This document shows, in pieces, positions 8,142 to 17,166 of a DNA stretch of 54,188 nt; positions within the stretch are counted from its first letter, which is position 1; each line of letters starts with the position of its first letter. The stretch spans positions 2,268 to 56,455 of the forward strand of contig DHMX01000012.1 in assembly GCA_002406015.1 (NCBI GenBank). The letters are read 5' to 3'. The translations under genes and the position numbers were made by a program. This DNA is from Lachnospiraceae bacterium UBA4631 (GTDB taxonomy: Bacteria; Bacillota; Clostridia; Lachnospirales; Lachnospiraceae). The notes under the pieces are model-generated. The model searched no databases. It was not told the DNA's origin and saw only the letters and a program-made list of their open reading frames with translations.

Positions 8142-10871
8142 ATGCAGAAAGTATTACGAAAGAGGATTTTACGTGACTTTAAGGCAAATATTGTACGGTA
8201 TCTGGCACTTGGCTTCCTGATTATCCTTAGTATGTATCTGGTAGTCAGCATGCTGGCAGCCGCAGAGACCATTATCCGGGGAAGTCAGAAGTCTGATAAG
8301 GAATCAAATGTGGAAGATGGAGAATTTTCATTGTTTGTACCGATGAAGGACTATGAATGGGAAAAACTGGAAGAGAAAGGCATTACCCTTGAGAAAATGT
8401 TCTTCATGGATTATAGCGTAGAGGACGATATAACCCTGCGTGTATTCCAGAACCGGGAGCAGATTAACCGGATGATTTTGAAGGAAGGCAGTCTGGCAGA
8501 AAAAGAGGATGAAGTAGTTCTGGAACGTAGATATGCAGAGGTACATGACATTCAGTTAGGGGATGCTGTGGAAATCGGCGGCAGGGAATTTATCGTTACC
8601 GGAATCGGTACGGTACCGGACTATGATTCCATGCTGAAGTCCTTGGGAGATACCGGCTGCGACAGTCAGCATTTCGGACTGGCATTTGTAACCGCAGATA
8701 CCTATACGGCTATGCAAAAAGAAGGAAAGGCTGCAAAGTCAGAGGAATACTATTATGCTTATCTTTTAAATGATAAGATGACAAATGATGAACTAAAGGA
8801 AGAACTGAAAAACTTGGAATTTTCATCGGATGATGTAAATGATAAATACTTTCAGGAATACTGGGACAGAACCCTTGGCAGGGAAGACGAGCTGCGGGAT
8901 GGTATAAATGACCTGTTAGACGGAGCAGAGGAGCTTCGGGACGGCTTACAGGAACTGGCAGACAATAACGAAGACTTAAAGGACGGAGCAGGTGCTGTGC
9001 TGGACGCTTATTTGTCGGAAGCCAATAAGGCATTAGGCGGATATGGAATTAAGACCTTAACAAGAGATAATTTTGAACAGGTGCTTGAAAGTCAAATCCG
9101 GTCGGAAAGCAATGCACTGCTAAAGATGTCCATGAACAACCTGTTGGCAGAGTTAAAGGAATTAAAGGAATATGCAGACGGTGTGGATGAATATGCTGAT
9201 GGTGTGCAGGAAGCGGCAGACGGAGCGGAAGAAGTCCGGAACGGAGTACAGGAATTAAAGGATGATACGGATGAAATTATCGATGAGATATTTGATTCGG
9301 ATGCAGGCAATTTGTTAGCCTTTATCAAGGCAAAGGATAATGTAAGAATACAGGCAGCCTCCGGAGACCAGGAGCTATACCGGAGCGTGGGAACGATAGC
9401 CGGATGTATAATTTTGGTTCTGATTTCGTATGTATTATCTGTATTCGTAGTACATTCCATTGACCGGGAAATCTCTGTAATCGGAGCCTTGTATGCACTG
9501 GGAGTCAAGAAAAAGGATTTGATGAAGCATTATGTTACCCTGCCGACAATCATTGCTGCGGTATCCGGTATCATCGGAACTGCGATTGCTTACAGCAATG
9601 TCGGAGTGCGGGTACAAATGCAGGATTGCTATAATTACTATTCCCTTCCGAATCTGGATGTTATTGTAATGCCGTATCTGATTATATACGGAATCATCGT
9701 TCCACCGGTTATCTGCTGGGCAGTAACCAGTCTGGTTATCAATAAGCGTTTGTCGCGTCAGGTACTGATGTTAATTAAGAACGAACAGAAGGTAAGTAAG
9801 GGTAAGGATATTAAACTAAAAAATATGAAATTCATGCGGCTCTTTAAGCTGCGTCAGATATTAAGAGAACGCAGAACCGCATTTACGGTAGTATTCGGAA
9901 TGTTTGTCAGCCTGTTAATTGCAGTCATGTCACTGGAAATCTTTGTATATTGTGACAATGTGCGGATACAGTATCCGGAGGACACAAAGTATGAATATAT
10001 GTATACCTACAAATATCCGTCTGAAAATCCGCCGCAGGGAGGATATGAGGCTTATGCCAAGACGCTGAAAAAAGAAATCTACGGATATAATTTTGATGTA
10101 ACGTTGCTGGGAATTACAGAGGATAATCCATTCTTTGATACAGACCTTGCGGATTCCTCCAGTCAGGTAACGATTAGCTCCTCGATTTCCTATAAATACG
10201 GCTTACAGGTGGGAGATGTTATTACATTAAAGGATGAGGAAAATGATAAGTTCTATGCTTTTGAAATAAGTGATATTACACAGTATGCACCGGGCTTCAT
10301 GGTATTTATGCCATATGATAAAGCCTTGGAATTGTTTGGAGAGCAGGATGATTACTATAATGTTGTGTTTGCAGACCATGAGCTGGATATTGAACCGGAA
10401 CGGCTGTATTCTACAACGACGAAAGCAGATGTGGAAAAGGCAGCAGGTATCTTCGTAAACCAGATGAAGTCCATGATTATTACGCTTGGTGGTGTGTCAG
10501 CATTAATCTTTGCAATTGTATTATATCTGATGATGAAGGTAATGATTGACCGCTCCGCCTTCAGTATTGCATTAATTAAGATATTCGGTTATCGGCAAAA
10601 AGAGCTTAAGAAGATGTATCTGGACGGAAATTTCTACGTGGTAGCAATCGGAGCTTTGATTTCGGTACCTCTGGCAAAGCTTATTATGGATGCTGTATAC
10701 GAACCGGCATTCGTACCAAATGTAGCCTGTGGAATCGATAAAGCATTTCCGATATGGGTCTACATCATGGTATATGCAGTAATTTTTATACTGTATTTCA
10801 TTATCAATCATTTATTGGTACGACGCATTAAACAAATGCTTCCGGCAGAAGTATTAAAGAATCGGGAATAA
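8142..10871 (+). CDS. FtsX-type ABC permease with helical Asp-Gly repeat insert
   Basis: 909 residues from ATG 8142 (GGAGG at 8128-8132, 9-base spacer), directly after the ATPase. TM1 is at about 18-38, followed by a large extracytoplasmic region, then a three-TM FtsX block in the middle (SYVLSVFVV, then IIAAVSGIIGTAIAYS), a second extracytoplasmic domain, and the last FtsX block near the C-terminus. The first external domain carries helical repeats with recurring L-x-DG (DELRDGINDLLDGAEELRDG, and later YADGVDEYADGVQEAADG), a pattern reminiscent of the stalks in YhgE/Pip-like proteins. These would form an elongated coiled stalk outside the membrane. The substrate is unknown. Confidence 0.9.
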   Translation: MQKVLRKRILRDFKANIVRYLALGFLIILSMYLVVSMLAAAETIIRGSQKSDKESNVEDGEFSLFVPMKDYEWEKLEEKGITLEKMFFMDYSVEDDITLRVFQNREQINRMILKEGSLAEKEDEVVLERRYAEVHDIQLGDAVEIGGREFIVTGIGTVPDYDSMLKSLGDTGCDSQHFGLAFVTADTYTAMQKEGKAAKSEEYYYAYLLNDKMTNDELKEELKNLEFSSDDVNDKYFQEYWDRTLGREDELRDGINDLLDGAEELRDGLQELADNNEDLKDGAGAVLDAYLSEANKALGGYGIKTLTRDNFEQVLESQIRSESNALLKMSMNNLLAELKELKEYADGVDEYADGVQEAADGAEEVRNGVQELKDDTDEIIDEIFDSDAGNLLAFIKAKDNVRIQAASGDQELYRSVGTIAGCIILVLISYVLSVFVVHSIDREISVIGALYALGVKKKDLMKHYVTLPTIIAAVSGIIGTAIAYSNVGVRVQMQDCYNYYSLPNLDVIVMPYLIIYGIIVPPVICWAVTSLVINKRLSRQVLMLIKNEQKVSKGKDIKLKNMKFMRLFKLRQILRERRTAFTVVFGMFVSLLIAVMSLEIFVYCDNVRIQYPEDTKYEYMYTYKYPSENPPQGGYEAYAKTLKKEIYGYNFDVTLLGITEDNPFFDTDLADSSSQVTISSSISYKYGLQVGDVITLKDEENDKFYAFEISDITQYAPGFMVFMPYDKALELFGEQDDYYNVVFADHELDIEPERLYSTTTKADVEKAAGIFVNQMKSMIITLGGVSALIFAIVLYLMMKVMIDRSAFSIALIKIFGYRQKELKKMYLDGNFYVVAIGALISVPLAKLIMDAVYEPAFVPNVACGIDKAFPIWVYIMVYAVIFILYFIINHLLVRRIKQMLPAEVLKNRE

Positions 10872-10880
10872 AATCAACAG

Positions 10881-10924
10881 AAAAGGGAGTCTCCTTCCGG
10901 TTTGGAAGAAAGCTCCCTTTGTCA
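10881..10924. terminator. Intrinsic terminator between convergent genes
   Basis: AAAGGGAG (10882-10889) pairs with CTCCCTTT (10913-10920), and an inner CTTCC/GGAAG extends the stem. It lies 10 bp after the permease stop and faces the minus-strand GH5-like gene. Confidence 0.75.
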
Positions 10925-10946
10925 ATAACAGTATTTTATTTTTTGA

Positions 10947-12944
10947 TTATTTCTTGCTGTAACATGCTTCCGCATAATCCTCGTTAATATAAAGGGTACA
11001 GGTATAATTATCCAGATAATAGGTTCTAAGGGTATAATCGGCTCCTGTCATATAGCCGTGAATATCTGTTTCTGCCGGAAGTATATCATGGATGGCAGAA
11101 AAGCCGTTTACGGCATTGTTCAAGGTATAGCTGATATGCTTTTCCTGCATTTTCTTAGAAAAATCGGTTGCCCATGCAACCATGGCATCCTGAGTCCGAG
11201 GAGGGGTATCAAATAAATCCCATGATTCCATAAAAGGAACACATTCACCGATTCTAAGACCTACCTGATATTCATCTGCCAATTCCTTCCATGGTGCAAT
11301 ATAGGTATCATATACCTTATCCATATCCCAGCTTTCCCCATGTTCATCGACAAAGTCCGGCCACACCATTTCAGAGGCATCTACCTGATAATAATCGTTT
11401 GGAGCCAGAAAGCTTCGTGGTTCATAACAGTGGAAGTCAAGATTAATTCCTGCTTCCGCAATCTTGCTCCAGTAAGCATATTCTGTTTCCGTAAGTGTGT
11501 GGGTATCGGTTGATAAGGAAACACCACGCTCCGGCGTTACAGACCATATGGAATTTGCCAGCATAATGAACTGGTCTGCCATAGCATCATTGGCTGCACT
11601 GTCATTGTCTAAAGCACAATTCTCGTTTTGTAATTCAAAGGATAGATATTTAGCCGGCACATTACTGTATCGTTTTGCAAAGGCATTCAGCAGGTCAGCT
11701 TTTGCTTCATAGCTTTCGGCAGGTGCCAGATAATCCGGAGTAAATAGATTTTCTACGCTTCCGTCAGCATTTGTGCAGTCAATGCCATCAATATCATCGT
11801 CTAAGTAGCCCTGAAAACCAATGGAGATATGAAGACCATATTTCATTCCCCATCGAATCGCATTATCAAAATCCTCAATAATGGCTTTGTTTACAGAAGA
11901 ACGGTCCTCGCTGTAGTCCGGATACGCTAATACCGGAAGAGCAAACTGAAGTCTCATATAATTCATTCCCATGTCGGCGGCAGCGGCAAAATCGGCTTCC
12001 CGATAGTTCCATGTAAGGTCAGTAGAATATATGCTGTTATCTCCATCCGGATTTCCGATAAGATTATAGTTTTCCATTATAGAACCAATCCATTCATCGG
12101 AGGAACCGCTGGCATTCACCTCCGGTACGGCGGCTGCATTGGCTATCTCACTGTCTGTAATCGGATTCTCTGCTCCGATAGAATCAATCGCTATGTATTC
12201 CGCCTCGTCCTCAAAGCTATCATACAGACGCACCATGCGTAACAGCAAATCGGCTCTGGTCAGCTCGGTTTCCAGAAGCAGGGTTCCGGTTTCTAAGTCC
12301 TGCGGAAGAACATATTGACCGCTGTAATGAGAAGCCAGAGCAATTGAAAACATAACGGCGGTTGTTGAGTTGACTTCATTCGTTGTGATAGGGTCATTGC
12401 CATGAGCAGCTTCCTGGCTGTTGTAAAATGAAAACTCACCGTTCTCGTTTTTAATAAAGTTATCCCAATCAATACTGTGTGGGTCCTTATGCCAGTCTCC
12501 CGGCAGCCATCTTCCGGAGCCGGAGTTATCATTTGCATTCGTTTTAGGAATACCGTCCTCGGAAAGATACGAACAAATATAATATGCAGCCTTGGCAACG
12601 TCGCTGTTACGGGCAGTACGGTCACTGCCGGATGCACATACATTCCACTTCGTTATAACGGGAGCCTCAGCCCCTCTCAATTCCAGAATCTTAGCACCCA
12701 TATCTTCAAGGTCAGCGGTAGTGGCAGGAGCGGTTGGATCATCCAGATAGTCTGCACTGACTAAGCCTAAGGTAACGCCCCGCTGTACCTCAGGGTCTAC
12801 CTGTGCGGGTTCCGGAGCTTCTGTAGTTACAGCTTCTGTGTTTTCTGTAGCTTCCGAAGATGCTTCTGTATTATTGCTTAAGCTGCATGCACTAAGTCCC
12901 AGCACAAGAGTGGCAGACAATAAAATTGCCAGATATTTTCTCAT
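10947..12944 (-). CDS. GH5-like glycoside hydrolase lipoprotein
   Basis: 665 residues. The signal peptide has a lipobox (LSAC, Cys20), then a Ser/Thr/Glu-rich linker to about 50. A helical N-terminal domain of about 230 residues follows; its TRADLLLRMVRLYDSF is faintly like an S-layer homology repeat. The C-terminal half has a TIM-barrel cellulase-type pattern: NYMRLQF, HISIGFQGY, then SFELQNENC with a candidate acid/base Glu441 after Asn440, STDTHTL, FHCYEPRSF, and GLRIGECVPF with a candidate nucleophile Glu567. Those pairs match the clan A/GH5 layout. The likely role is surface-anchored beta-glucan or mannan hydrolysis; the substrate is not decidable. GAGGAGG precedes the ATG. Confidence 0.8.
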   Translation of the reverse strand: MRKYLAILLSATLVLGLSACSLSNNTEASSEATENTEAVTTEAPEPAQVDPEVQRGVTLGLVSADYLDDPTAPATTADLEDMGAKILELRGAEAPVITKWNVCASGSDRTARNSDVAKAAYYICSYLSEDGIPKTNANDNSGSGRWLPGDWHKDPHSIDWDNFIKNENGEFSFYNSQEAAHGNDPITTNEVNSTTAVMFSIALASHYSGQYVLPQDLETGTLLLETELTRADLLLRMVRLYDSFEDEAEYIAIDSIGAENPITDSEIANAAAVPEVNASGSSDEWIGSIMENYNLIGNPDGDNSIYSTDLTWNYREADFAAAADMGMNYMRLQFALPVLAYPDYSEDRSSVNKAIIEDFDNAIRWGMKYGLHISIGFQGYLDDDIDGIDCTNADGSVENLFTPDYLAPAESYEAKADLLNAFAKRYSNVPAKYLSFELQNENCALDNDSAANDAMADQFIMLANSIWSVTPERGVSLSTDTHTLTETEYAYWSKIAEAGINLDFHCYEPRSFLAPNDYYQVDASEMVWPDFVDEHGESWDMDKVYDTYIAPWKELADEYQVGLRIGECVPFMESWDLFDTPPRTQDAMVAWATDFSKKMQEKHISYTLNNAVNGFSAIHDILPAETDIHGYMTGADYTLRTYYLDNYTCTLYINEDYAEACYSKK

Positions 12945-13128
12945 ATATAGTTTCCTCCTCTTTTCGTTATAGATGCTATAATTATACTATGAATTATAGG
13001 GGAAAGACAAGGAAAACAGCCCAAAAGTAATACATTCACTTGGAAATAACAGAAATTTTAGATATAATAAAGACGGTAACAGGGTTTATAATAAACTATA
13101 AAAATCATAAATACAGGAGGTTAAAAGA

Positions 13129-13476
13129 ATGCTGTTTCTGGAATATCCGAAATGCTCCACCTGCCAAAAGGCAAAAAAATGGTTAGATGAGCATGAAATA
13201 AAGTATACGGACCGACATATTGTGGAGGAACATCCAACCTATGAAGAACTAAAGGATTGGTATCAGCGAAGCGGAATGCCGCTGAAAAAGTTTTTTAACA
13301 CCAGTGGACTCTTATATAAAGAAATGAAGCTGAAGGACAAGCTGGCAGATATGAGTGAGGAAGAACAGTTAAAGTTGCTTGCAACCAACGGAATGTTGGT
13401 AAAGCGTCCGCTGATTGTTGACGGAACTACGATTTTAACCGGCTTTAAGGAAGCCGAATGGTCAGAGAAATTATAA
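13129..13476 (+). CDS. ArsC/Spx-family thioredoxin-fold protein
   Basis: 115 residues starting MLFLEYPKCSTCQKAKKWLD, with a redox CSTC motif at 9-12 and the family marker KRPLIVDG near the end. AGGAGG precedes the ATG. Length and motif fit the arsenate-reductase-like YffB/YusI group rather than Spx itself, which is longer and contacts RNA polymerase. No arsenic genes are adjacent, so a general thiol-redox role is as likely as arsenate reduction. Confidence 0.9.
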   Translation: MLFLEYPKCSTCQKAKKWLDEHEIKYTDRHIVEEHPTYEELKDWYQRSGMPLKKFFNTSGLLYKEMKLKDKLADMSEEEQLKLLATNGMLVKRPLIVDGTTILTGFKEAEWSEKL

Positions 13477-13595
13477 TACGAAATGCCATGTAAAGCATGA
13501 AAGGTAAGTGAACCGGGCATTTAGGGAAGGAATACCGGTGAAGGATATTATAATTTTATAAAAAGGTAAAAGGATAGAAAAAAGGAGTGGAACGC

Positions 13596-14213
13596 ATGAA
13601 AGTATTAATTTTGAACGGAAGTCCGAGATTAAACGGAAATACTACGATAGCGATTCGGGAAATGGAAAAGGTTTTTGCGGAAAATGGTGTAGAGACAGAA
13701 ACTGTACAGATAGGCATGAAGGATGTACGGGGCTGTATTGCCTGCGGACGCTGTGCAGAGCTTGGCAGGTGTGTATTTGATGATGTAGTAAATGAGCTTG
13801 CTCCGAAATTCGAAGCGGCAGACGGTCTTGTGATTGCCAGTCCGGTTTATTATGCATCTGCAAATGCAACTTTGATTGCTTGTCTGGACCGCTTATTCTA
13901 TAGTACACATTTCAATAAAGCAATGAAGGTTGGAGCAAGTGTGGTCTGTGCCAGACGTGGCGGCTGCTCCGCAACCTTTGATGAGTTGAATAAATATTTT
14001 ACCATTTGCAATATGCCGATAGCTTCCAGCCAGTATTGGAACAGCATCCATGGCAGAGAGCCGGGACAGGCAGATATGGACGAGGAAGGTAAACAGACCA
14101 TGCGGGTGCTTGCCAGAAATATGACCTTCTTAATGAAGAGTATTGCTCTCGGAAAAGAACAATTCGGACTTCCGGAAACCGAGGAGCATGCATGGACGCA
14201 TTTTATTCGCTAG
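13596..14213 (+). CDS. NADPH-dependent FMN reductase/flavodoxin-fold protein
   Basis: 205 residues from ATG 13596 (AAAGGAG at 13581-13587). The N-terminus MKVLILNGSPRLNGNT is the FMN phosphate-binding loop of the NADPH-dependent FMN reductase fold. GCIACGRC and GRCVF provide four cysteines at about 46-57, in the position where iron-sulfur flavoproteins bind a cluster, although the spacing here is not the classical compact one. SPVYYASANATL is the second flavin-contact loop. It probably reduces quinones, nitro compounds or an electron carrier; the partner is unknown. Confidence 0.9.
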   Translation: MKVLILNGSPRLNGNTTIAIREMEKVFAENGVETETVQIGMKDVRGCIACGRCAELGRCVFDDVVNELAPKFEAADGLVIASPVYYASANATLIACLDRLFYSTHFNKAMKVGASVVCARRGGCSATFDELNKYFTICNMPIASSQYWNSIHGREPGQADMDEEGKQTMRVLARNMTFLMKSIALGKEQFGLPETEEHAWTHFIR

Positions 14214-14300
14214 ATTACAATGTGAAGGAGAGCGAAGCAACGATTGAGTGGTTTGGTAAAACAATGGATGTTTGAAATTTAATATAAGGAGAGAAAACAT

Positions 14301-14338
14301 AAAAATCGCACCTGCTAAACTGCAGGTGCGACATTTTT
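14301..14338. terminator. Bidirectional intrinsic terminator
   Basis: CGCACCTGC (14307-14315) pairs perfectly with GCAGGTGCG (14322-14330) around a 6-base loop. AAAAAT precedes it, giving a U-run in the minus direction, and ACATTTTTG follows. It separates the plus-strand flavoprotein from the minus-strand DUF3800 gene. Confidence 0.85.
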
Positions 14339-14431
14339 GTTAATATTACGAGTCCTACGCAGCTCCAGGACGGAACAACATATGACTCTATAAATATTAT
14401 ACACCATATCCGTATGAAGTCAAACATAAAA

Positions 14432-15253
14432 TTATTCACATAAATCATTCGAAATATCTTCACCGGAAATTCTTGTATCATTATCTAACGTAGTAAATTT
14501 TTCACTTACGGGATAGGAGAAGTTGTTACCCATTTTCTGAAAACCATATTCCAGATAATGTGATTTAGGAATGAAGTTATTTTCTGTAAGATTATATAAT
14601 TTTGTAAAAAGCTCTACAAGCCATTCTTGAAACTCTGTTTCCGGTTCTTTTTGGTCAAGTTCATTTTCATAATAATGTCTTACGATACCGGCAAATATAT
14701 CAGCGAACTGTACTGCAGGAGTTACAGCGGAGCTGACAAACAAAGGCATTTCTAATATGTGATGGAAAGAACGTCCGAACTTAGTTTTGAATAAAAAACC
14801 AGTAATTGCTTCGGCAATTTTTCGGTCAGCGTCCTCATGCACCTCGTCAAATATCATCATTGCTTTGCCATAGTGATGATGATTACAGTAAAATTCAACC
14901 TTTTTTAAAAGAAGATAATATTGCTTTGGAAGATGATTATCCGGAACAATAATTGGTTCATCGGGCTTGTCCATAATAACTGCAAAAATAGCAGCATCAT
15001 AAGAAGTAATGATGTTCACCATGCCCTCAACATAAGCTTTATTATTTGTACGGTTCTTGGTAATAGTTGCTTCGCGGATAAGCTTTGTAGACTTTATTTC
15101 GTCCTGTTTTCCATAGATAGAATCCTTTAATTTGTATATTTGATTTGTAATAGGTTTAATATCATTCTCATGGATACAGACACCAAGCAGAATAGGATTC
15201 TTTGTTGAATCGGTAGGACGTGGGTATCCGCTTTCGTCTATGAATGTAAGCAT
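14432..15253 (-). CDS. DUF3800-family protein
   Basis: 273 residues beginning MLTFIDESG, the conserved DUF3800 opening. Later hallmarks are MMIFDEV (about 145) and VQFADIFAGIVRHYYEN near the C-terminus, where Asp residues of an RNase H-like fold usually sit. AAAGGAG precedes the ATG at 11 bases. DUF3800 proteins are of unknown biochemical function but are frequent next to defence and mobile genes; here it is a lone gene with its own terminator. Confidence 0.85.
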   Translation of the reverse strand: MLTFIDESGYPRPTDSTKNPILLGVCIHENDIKPITNQIYKLKDSIYGKQDEIKSTKLIREATITKNRTNNKAYVEGMVNIITSYDAAIFAVIMDKPDEPIIVPDNHLPKQYYLLLKKVEFYCNHHHYGKAMMIFDEVHEDADRKIAEAITGFLFKTKFGRSFHHILEMPLFVSSAVTPAVQFADIFAGIVRHYYENELDQKEPETEFQEWLVELFTKLYNLTENNFIPKSHYLEYGFQKMGNNFSYPVSEKFTTLDNDTRISGEDISNDLCE

Positions 15254-15563
15254 ATAGATAGATTGCTCCTTTGATAAGTAGTGATATGATTATATGATAC
15301 CCTGTTATTAATGTATCGACATTTAAACCTGTTAAGTTTATACCCGCCTGTTCATGGATATGCCTTGCACCGTCATAAAGGATGATATAATATGTCTATA
15401 TAAAGAGGCAGGATTATCGGAATATTATAATAGACTTGTAATATGTGGAGAAAACTCACACTCTACGCAGCGTAGAAACCGCATAAATTCACCATATTCT
15501 ACGCAGCATGGGTGTCAATGAGAATATCCTCCGAGCATAATAGAGACAGAAAGGAGGTTAGCC
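15254..15563. other. 310-bp intergenic region with TCTACGC palindrome
   Basis: Non-coding between divergent genes. It contains the near-perfect dyad TCTACGC-A-GCGTAGA (15462-15476) and a second copy of TCTACGCAGC at 15499-15508, 37 bp on. These lie 50-100 bp before the Xre gene and may be its operator. No tRNA, riboswitch or small gene was recognised. Confidence 0.5.
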
Positions 15564-16172
15564 ATGGACCAGATTAAAATTGGCAGGTTTATCGCCCAAG
15601 AGCGAAAGCAAAAGAACTATACACAACGGCAGTTGGCAGACCGGCTGGGAATCAGTGACAAGACGATTTCTAAATGGGAGCGGGGAAATGGCTTCCCGGA
15701 AGTCTCGTTATTACTGCCCTTGTGTGAAGAACTGGACATATCGGTAAATGAATTATTGACCGGTGAACGGGTATCCGACACAGAATATCGGAAGAAAGCG
15801 GAGGAAAATATGGTGAATTTAGTAAAAGAAGCACAGGAAAGCAAAAAGAAAATTATATTGTCGGCATTGGTTGCCGGACTGGTGATAGTAGCGGCAACCC
15901 CATTGTTTGTAGTATCAGGGGCAGTTCCGATGGAAAACTGGTTGCGGATTTTGTTAATTATCATCGGAATGGTTGTAATAGTAGTCGGAATAGGGATTGC
16001 ATGTGTACTGGACCGGGAAGCGGGGGCATTTGAATGTCCCGAATGCAAGGAACGATTTGTGCCGGAAATGGGTGAGTATATAATGGGGCCACACACACTT
16101 ACAAAGCGGAAATTAAAATGTCCGAATTGCGGAGCAAATAAATATTGCAGAAAAGTATTAACCAAAGGATAG
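15564..16172 (+). CDS. Xre-family regulator with two TM segments and a zinc ribbon
   Basis: 202 residues; GGAGG precedes the ATG. The N-terminal HTH (residues about 6-65) shows RKQKNYTQRQLADRLGISDKTISKWERGNGFPE. Two hydrophobic segments follow (about 96-118 and 127-148). The C-terminus carries two CxxC pairs (CPEC at about 158-161 and CPNC at about 191-194), forming a zinc-ribbon-like end. A membrane-tethered DNA-binding protein of this kind is common in Clostridia; targets are unknown. The dyad TCTACGC-A-GCGTAGA upstream could be an autoregulatory site. Confidence 0.85.
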   Translation: MDQIKIGRFIAQERKQKNYTQRQLADRLGISDKTISKWERGNGFPEVSLLLPLCEELDISVNELLTGERVSDTEYRKKAEENMVNLVKEAQESKKKIILSALVAGLVIVAATPLFVVSGAVPMENWLRILLIIIGMVVIVVGIGIACVLDREAGAFECPECKERFVPEMGEYIMGPHTLTKRKLKCPNCGANKYCRKVLTKG

Positions 16173-16200
16173 AATAAGCAAATAACGGAGGAACACCAGC

Positions 16201-17094
16201 ATGGATTCTTTAAAAGACAAGGAAACGCAATTAGCATCGGAGCTGCTAAAGTTAAAGCAGGTAGTAACCAGACTTCGTGCAGAGGACGGCTGTCCATGGG
16301 ACAAAATACAGACCCACGAATCCTTAAAGCCGGAATGCATCGAAGAGGCGGCAGAGGTAATCGGCGGCATTAATATCTGGAAGCAAACCGGAAATGCAGA
16401 GAATCTGAAGGAAGAATTAGGAGATTTGCTCTTACAGATAGTGATGCACGCAGAGATTGCAGAGGAAGAAGGCTTGTTTGACTTAGGAGAGGTCATGCAT
16501 GGGATAACCGAGAAAATGATACGCAGGCATCCGCAGGTATTTGAAAAATCTCAGAACTTGGATTCAGAAGAACGAAAGAAACAGTGGGAAACGATAAAAC
16601 AGCAGGAGAAAAAAGGAAAAGAATGGATGGCGGCATATCTGCCGGATGCCTTTGAGGAATCCAAACAGTTATTGGAAGCGGCAAAGAAGCGAAAAGGTTT
16701 TGATTTGAAAAAAGGTCTGGTGGGCGGCATCCATCATGTATCCATGAAATGCTGTAATGAGGAAGAATATGCAGAGGTTCTCCGGTTTTATCGGGATATA
16801 TTAGGGATACCGGTTATCAGAAGCTGGAAAAACGGAGTTATGCTGGACACCGGAAGCGGCTTGTTAGAGGTATTCACAGACGGAGACGAAGCCCTTCCAA
16901 AAGGAGTAATTCGTCATTTTGCCTTGGCAGTATCCGATGTGGATGCCTGCATAACCGCTGTACGGGAGGCAGGCTATGAGGTATTCATAGAGCCAAAGGA
17001 TATTGTGATAGCATCCCAACCGGAATTTCCGGCAAGGATTGCATTTTGTAAAGGTCCGCTTGGAGAAGAAATTGAGTTTTTCTGTGAGAAGTAG
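16201..17094 (+). CDS. MazG nucleotide pyrophosphohydrolase fused to a VOC domain
   Basis: 297 residues. Residues about 10-120 are a MazG domain: DGCPWDKIQTHESLKPECIEE, then EELGDLLLQIVMHAEI, giving the E-x2-E and E-x2-D metal-binding pattern. Residues about 175-297 are a vicinal-oxygen-chelate (glyoxalase-like) domain, with candidate ligands His in GIHHVSM, Glu in LLEVF, His in IRHFALAV and Glu in EEIEFF. MazG removes pyrophosphate from non-canonical NTPs; VOC domains bind divalent metals and act on small metabolites. The frame is continuous with no sign of error, so this is a genuine fusion. The joint function is unknown; GGAGG precedes the ATG. Confidence 0.9.
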   Translation: MDSLKDKETQLASELLKLKQVVTRLRAEDGCPWDKIQTHESLKPECIEEAAEVIGGINIWKQTGNAENLKEELGDLLLQIVMHAEIAEEEGLFDLGEVMHGITEKMIRRHPQVFEKSQNLDSEERKKQWETIKQQEKKGKEWMAAYLPDAFEESKQLLEAAKKRKGFDLKKGLVGGIHHVSMKCCNEEEYAEVLRFYRDILGIPVIRSWKNGVMLDTGSGLLEVFTDGDEALPKGVIRHFALAVSDVDACITAVREAGYEVFIEPKDIVIASQPEFPARIAFCKGPLGEEIEFFCEK

Positions 17095-17109
17095 CTAGGG
17101 GATTAAGGC

Positions 17110-17156
17110 TTGACACATTTATAGGAATATGATAGTATGCAAGTGTATACTTGCAT
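17110..17156 (+). promoter_or_regulatory. Promoter and dyad operator of the second TetR gene
   Basis: TTGACA (17110-17115), 17-bp spacer, TAGTAT (17133-17138). Directly overlapping is ATGCAAGT-GTAT-ACTTGCAT (17137-17156), 8-bp inverted arms. A related dyad lies before the next gene at 17785-17796. Confidence 0.8.
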
Positions 17157-17166
17157 GGAGGAATAT

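Noticed and set aside
9092..9508. Minus-strand 138-residue ORF inside the FtsX permease
   Set aside because: Ser/Thr/Ile-rich antisense shadow with no ribosome site or recognisable domain.
15617..16297. Minus-strand 226-residue ORF opposite the Xre and MazG genes
   Set aside because: It spans two real genes on the other strand and has no family pattern.
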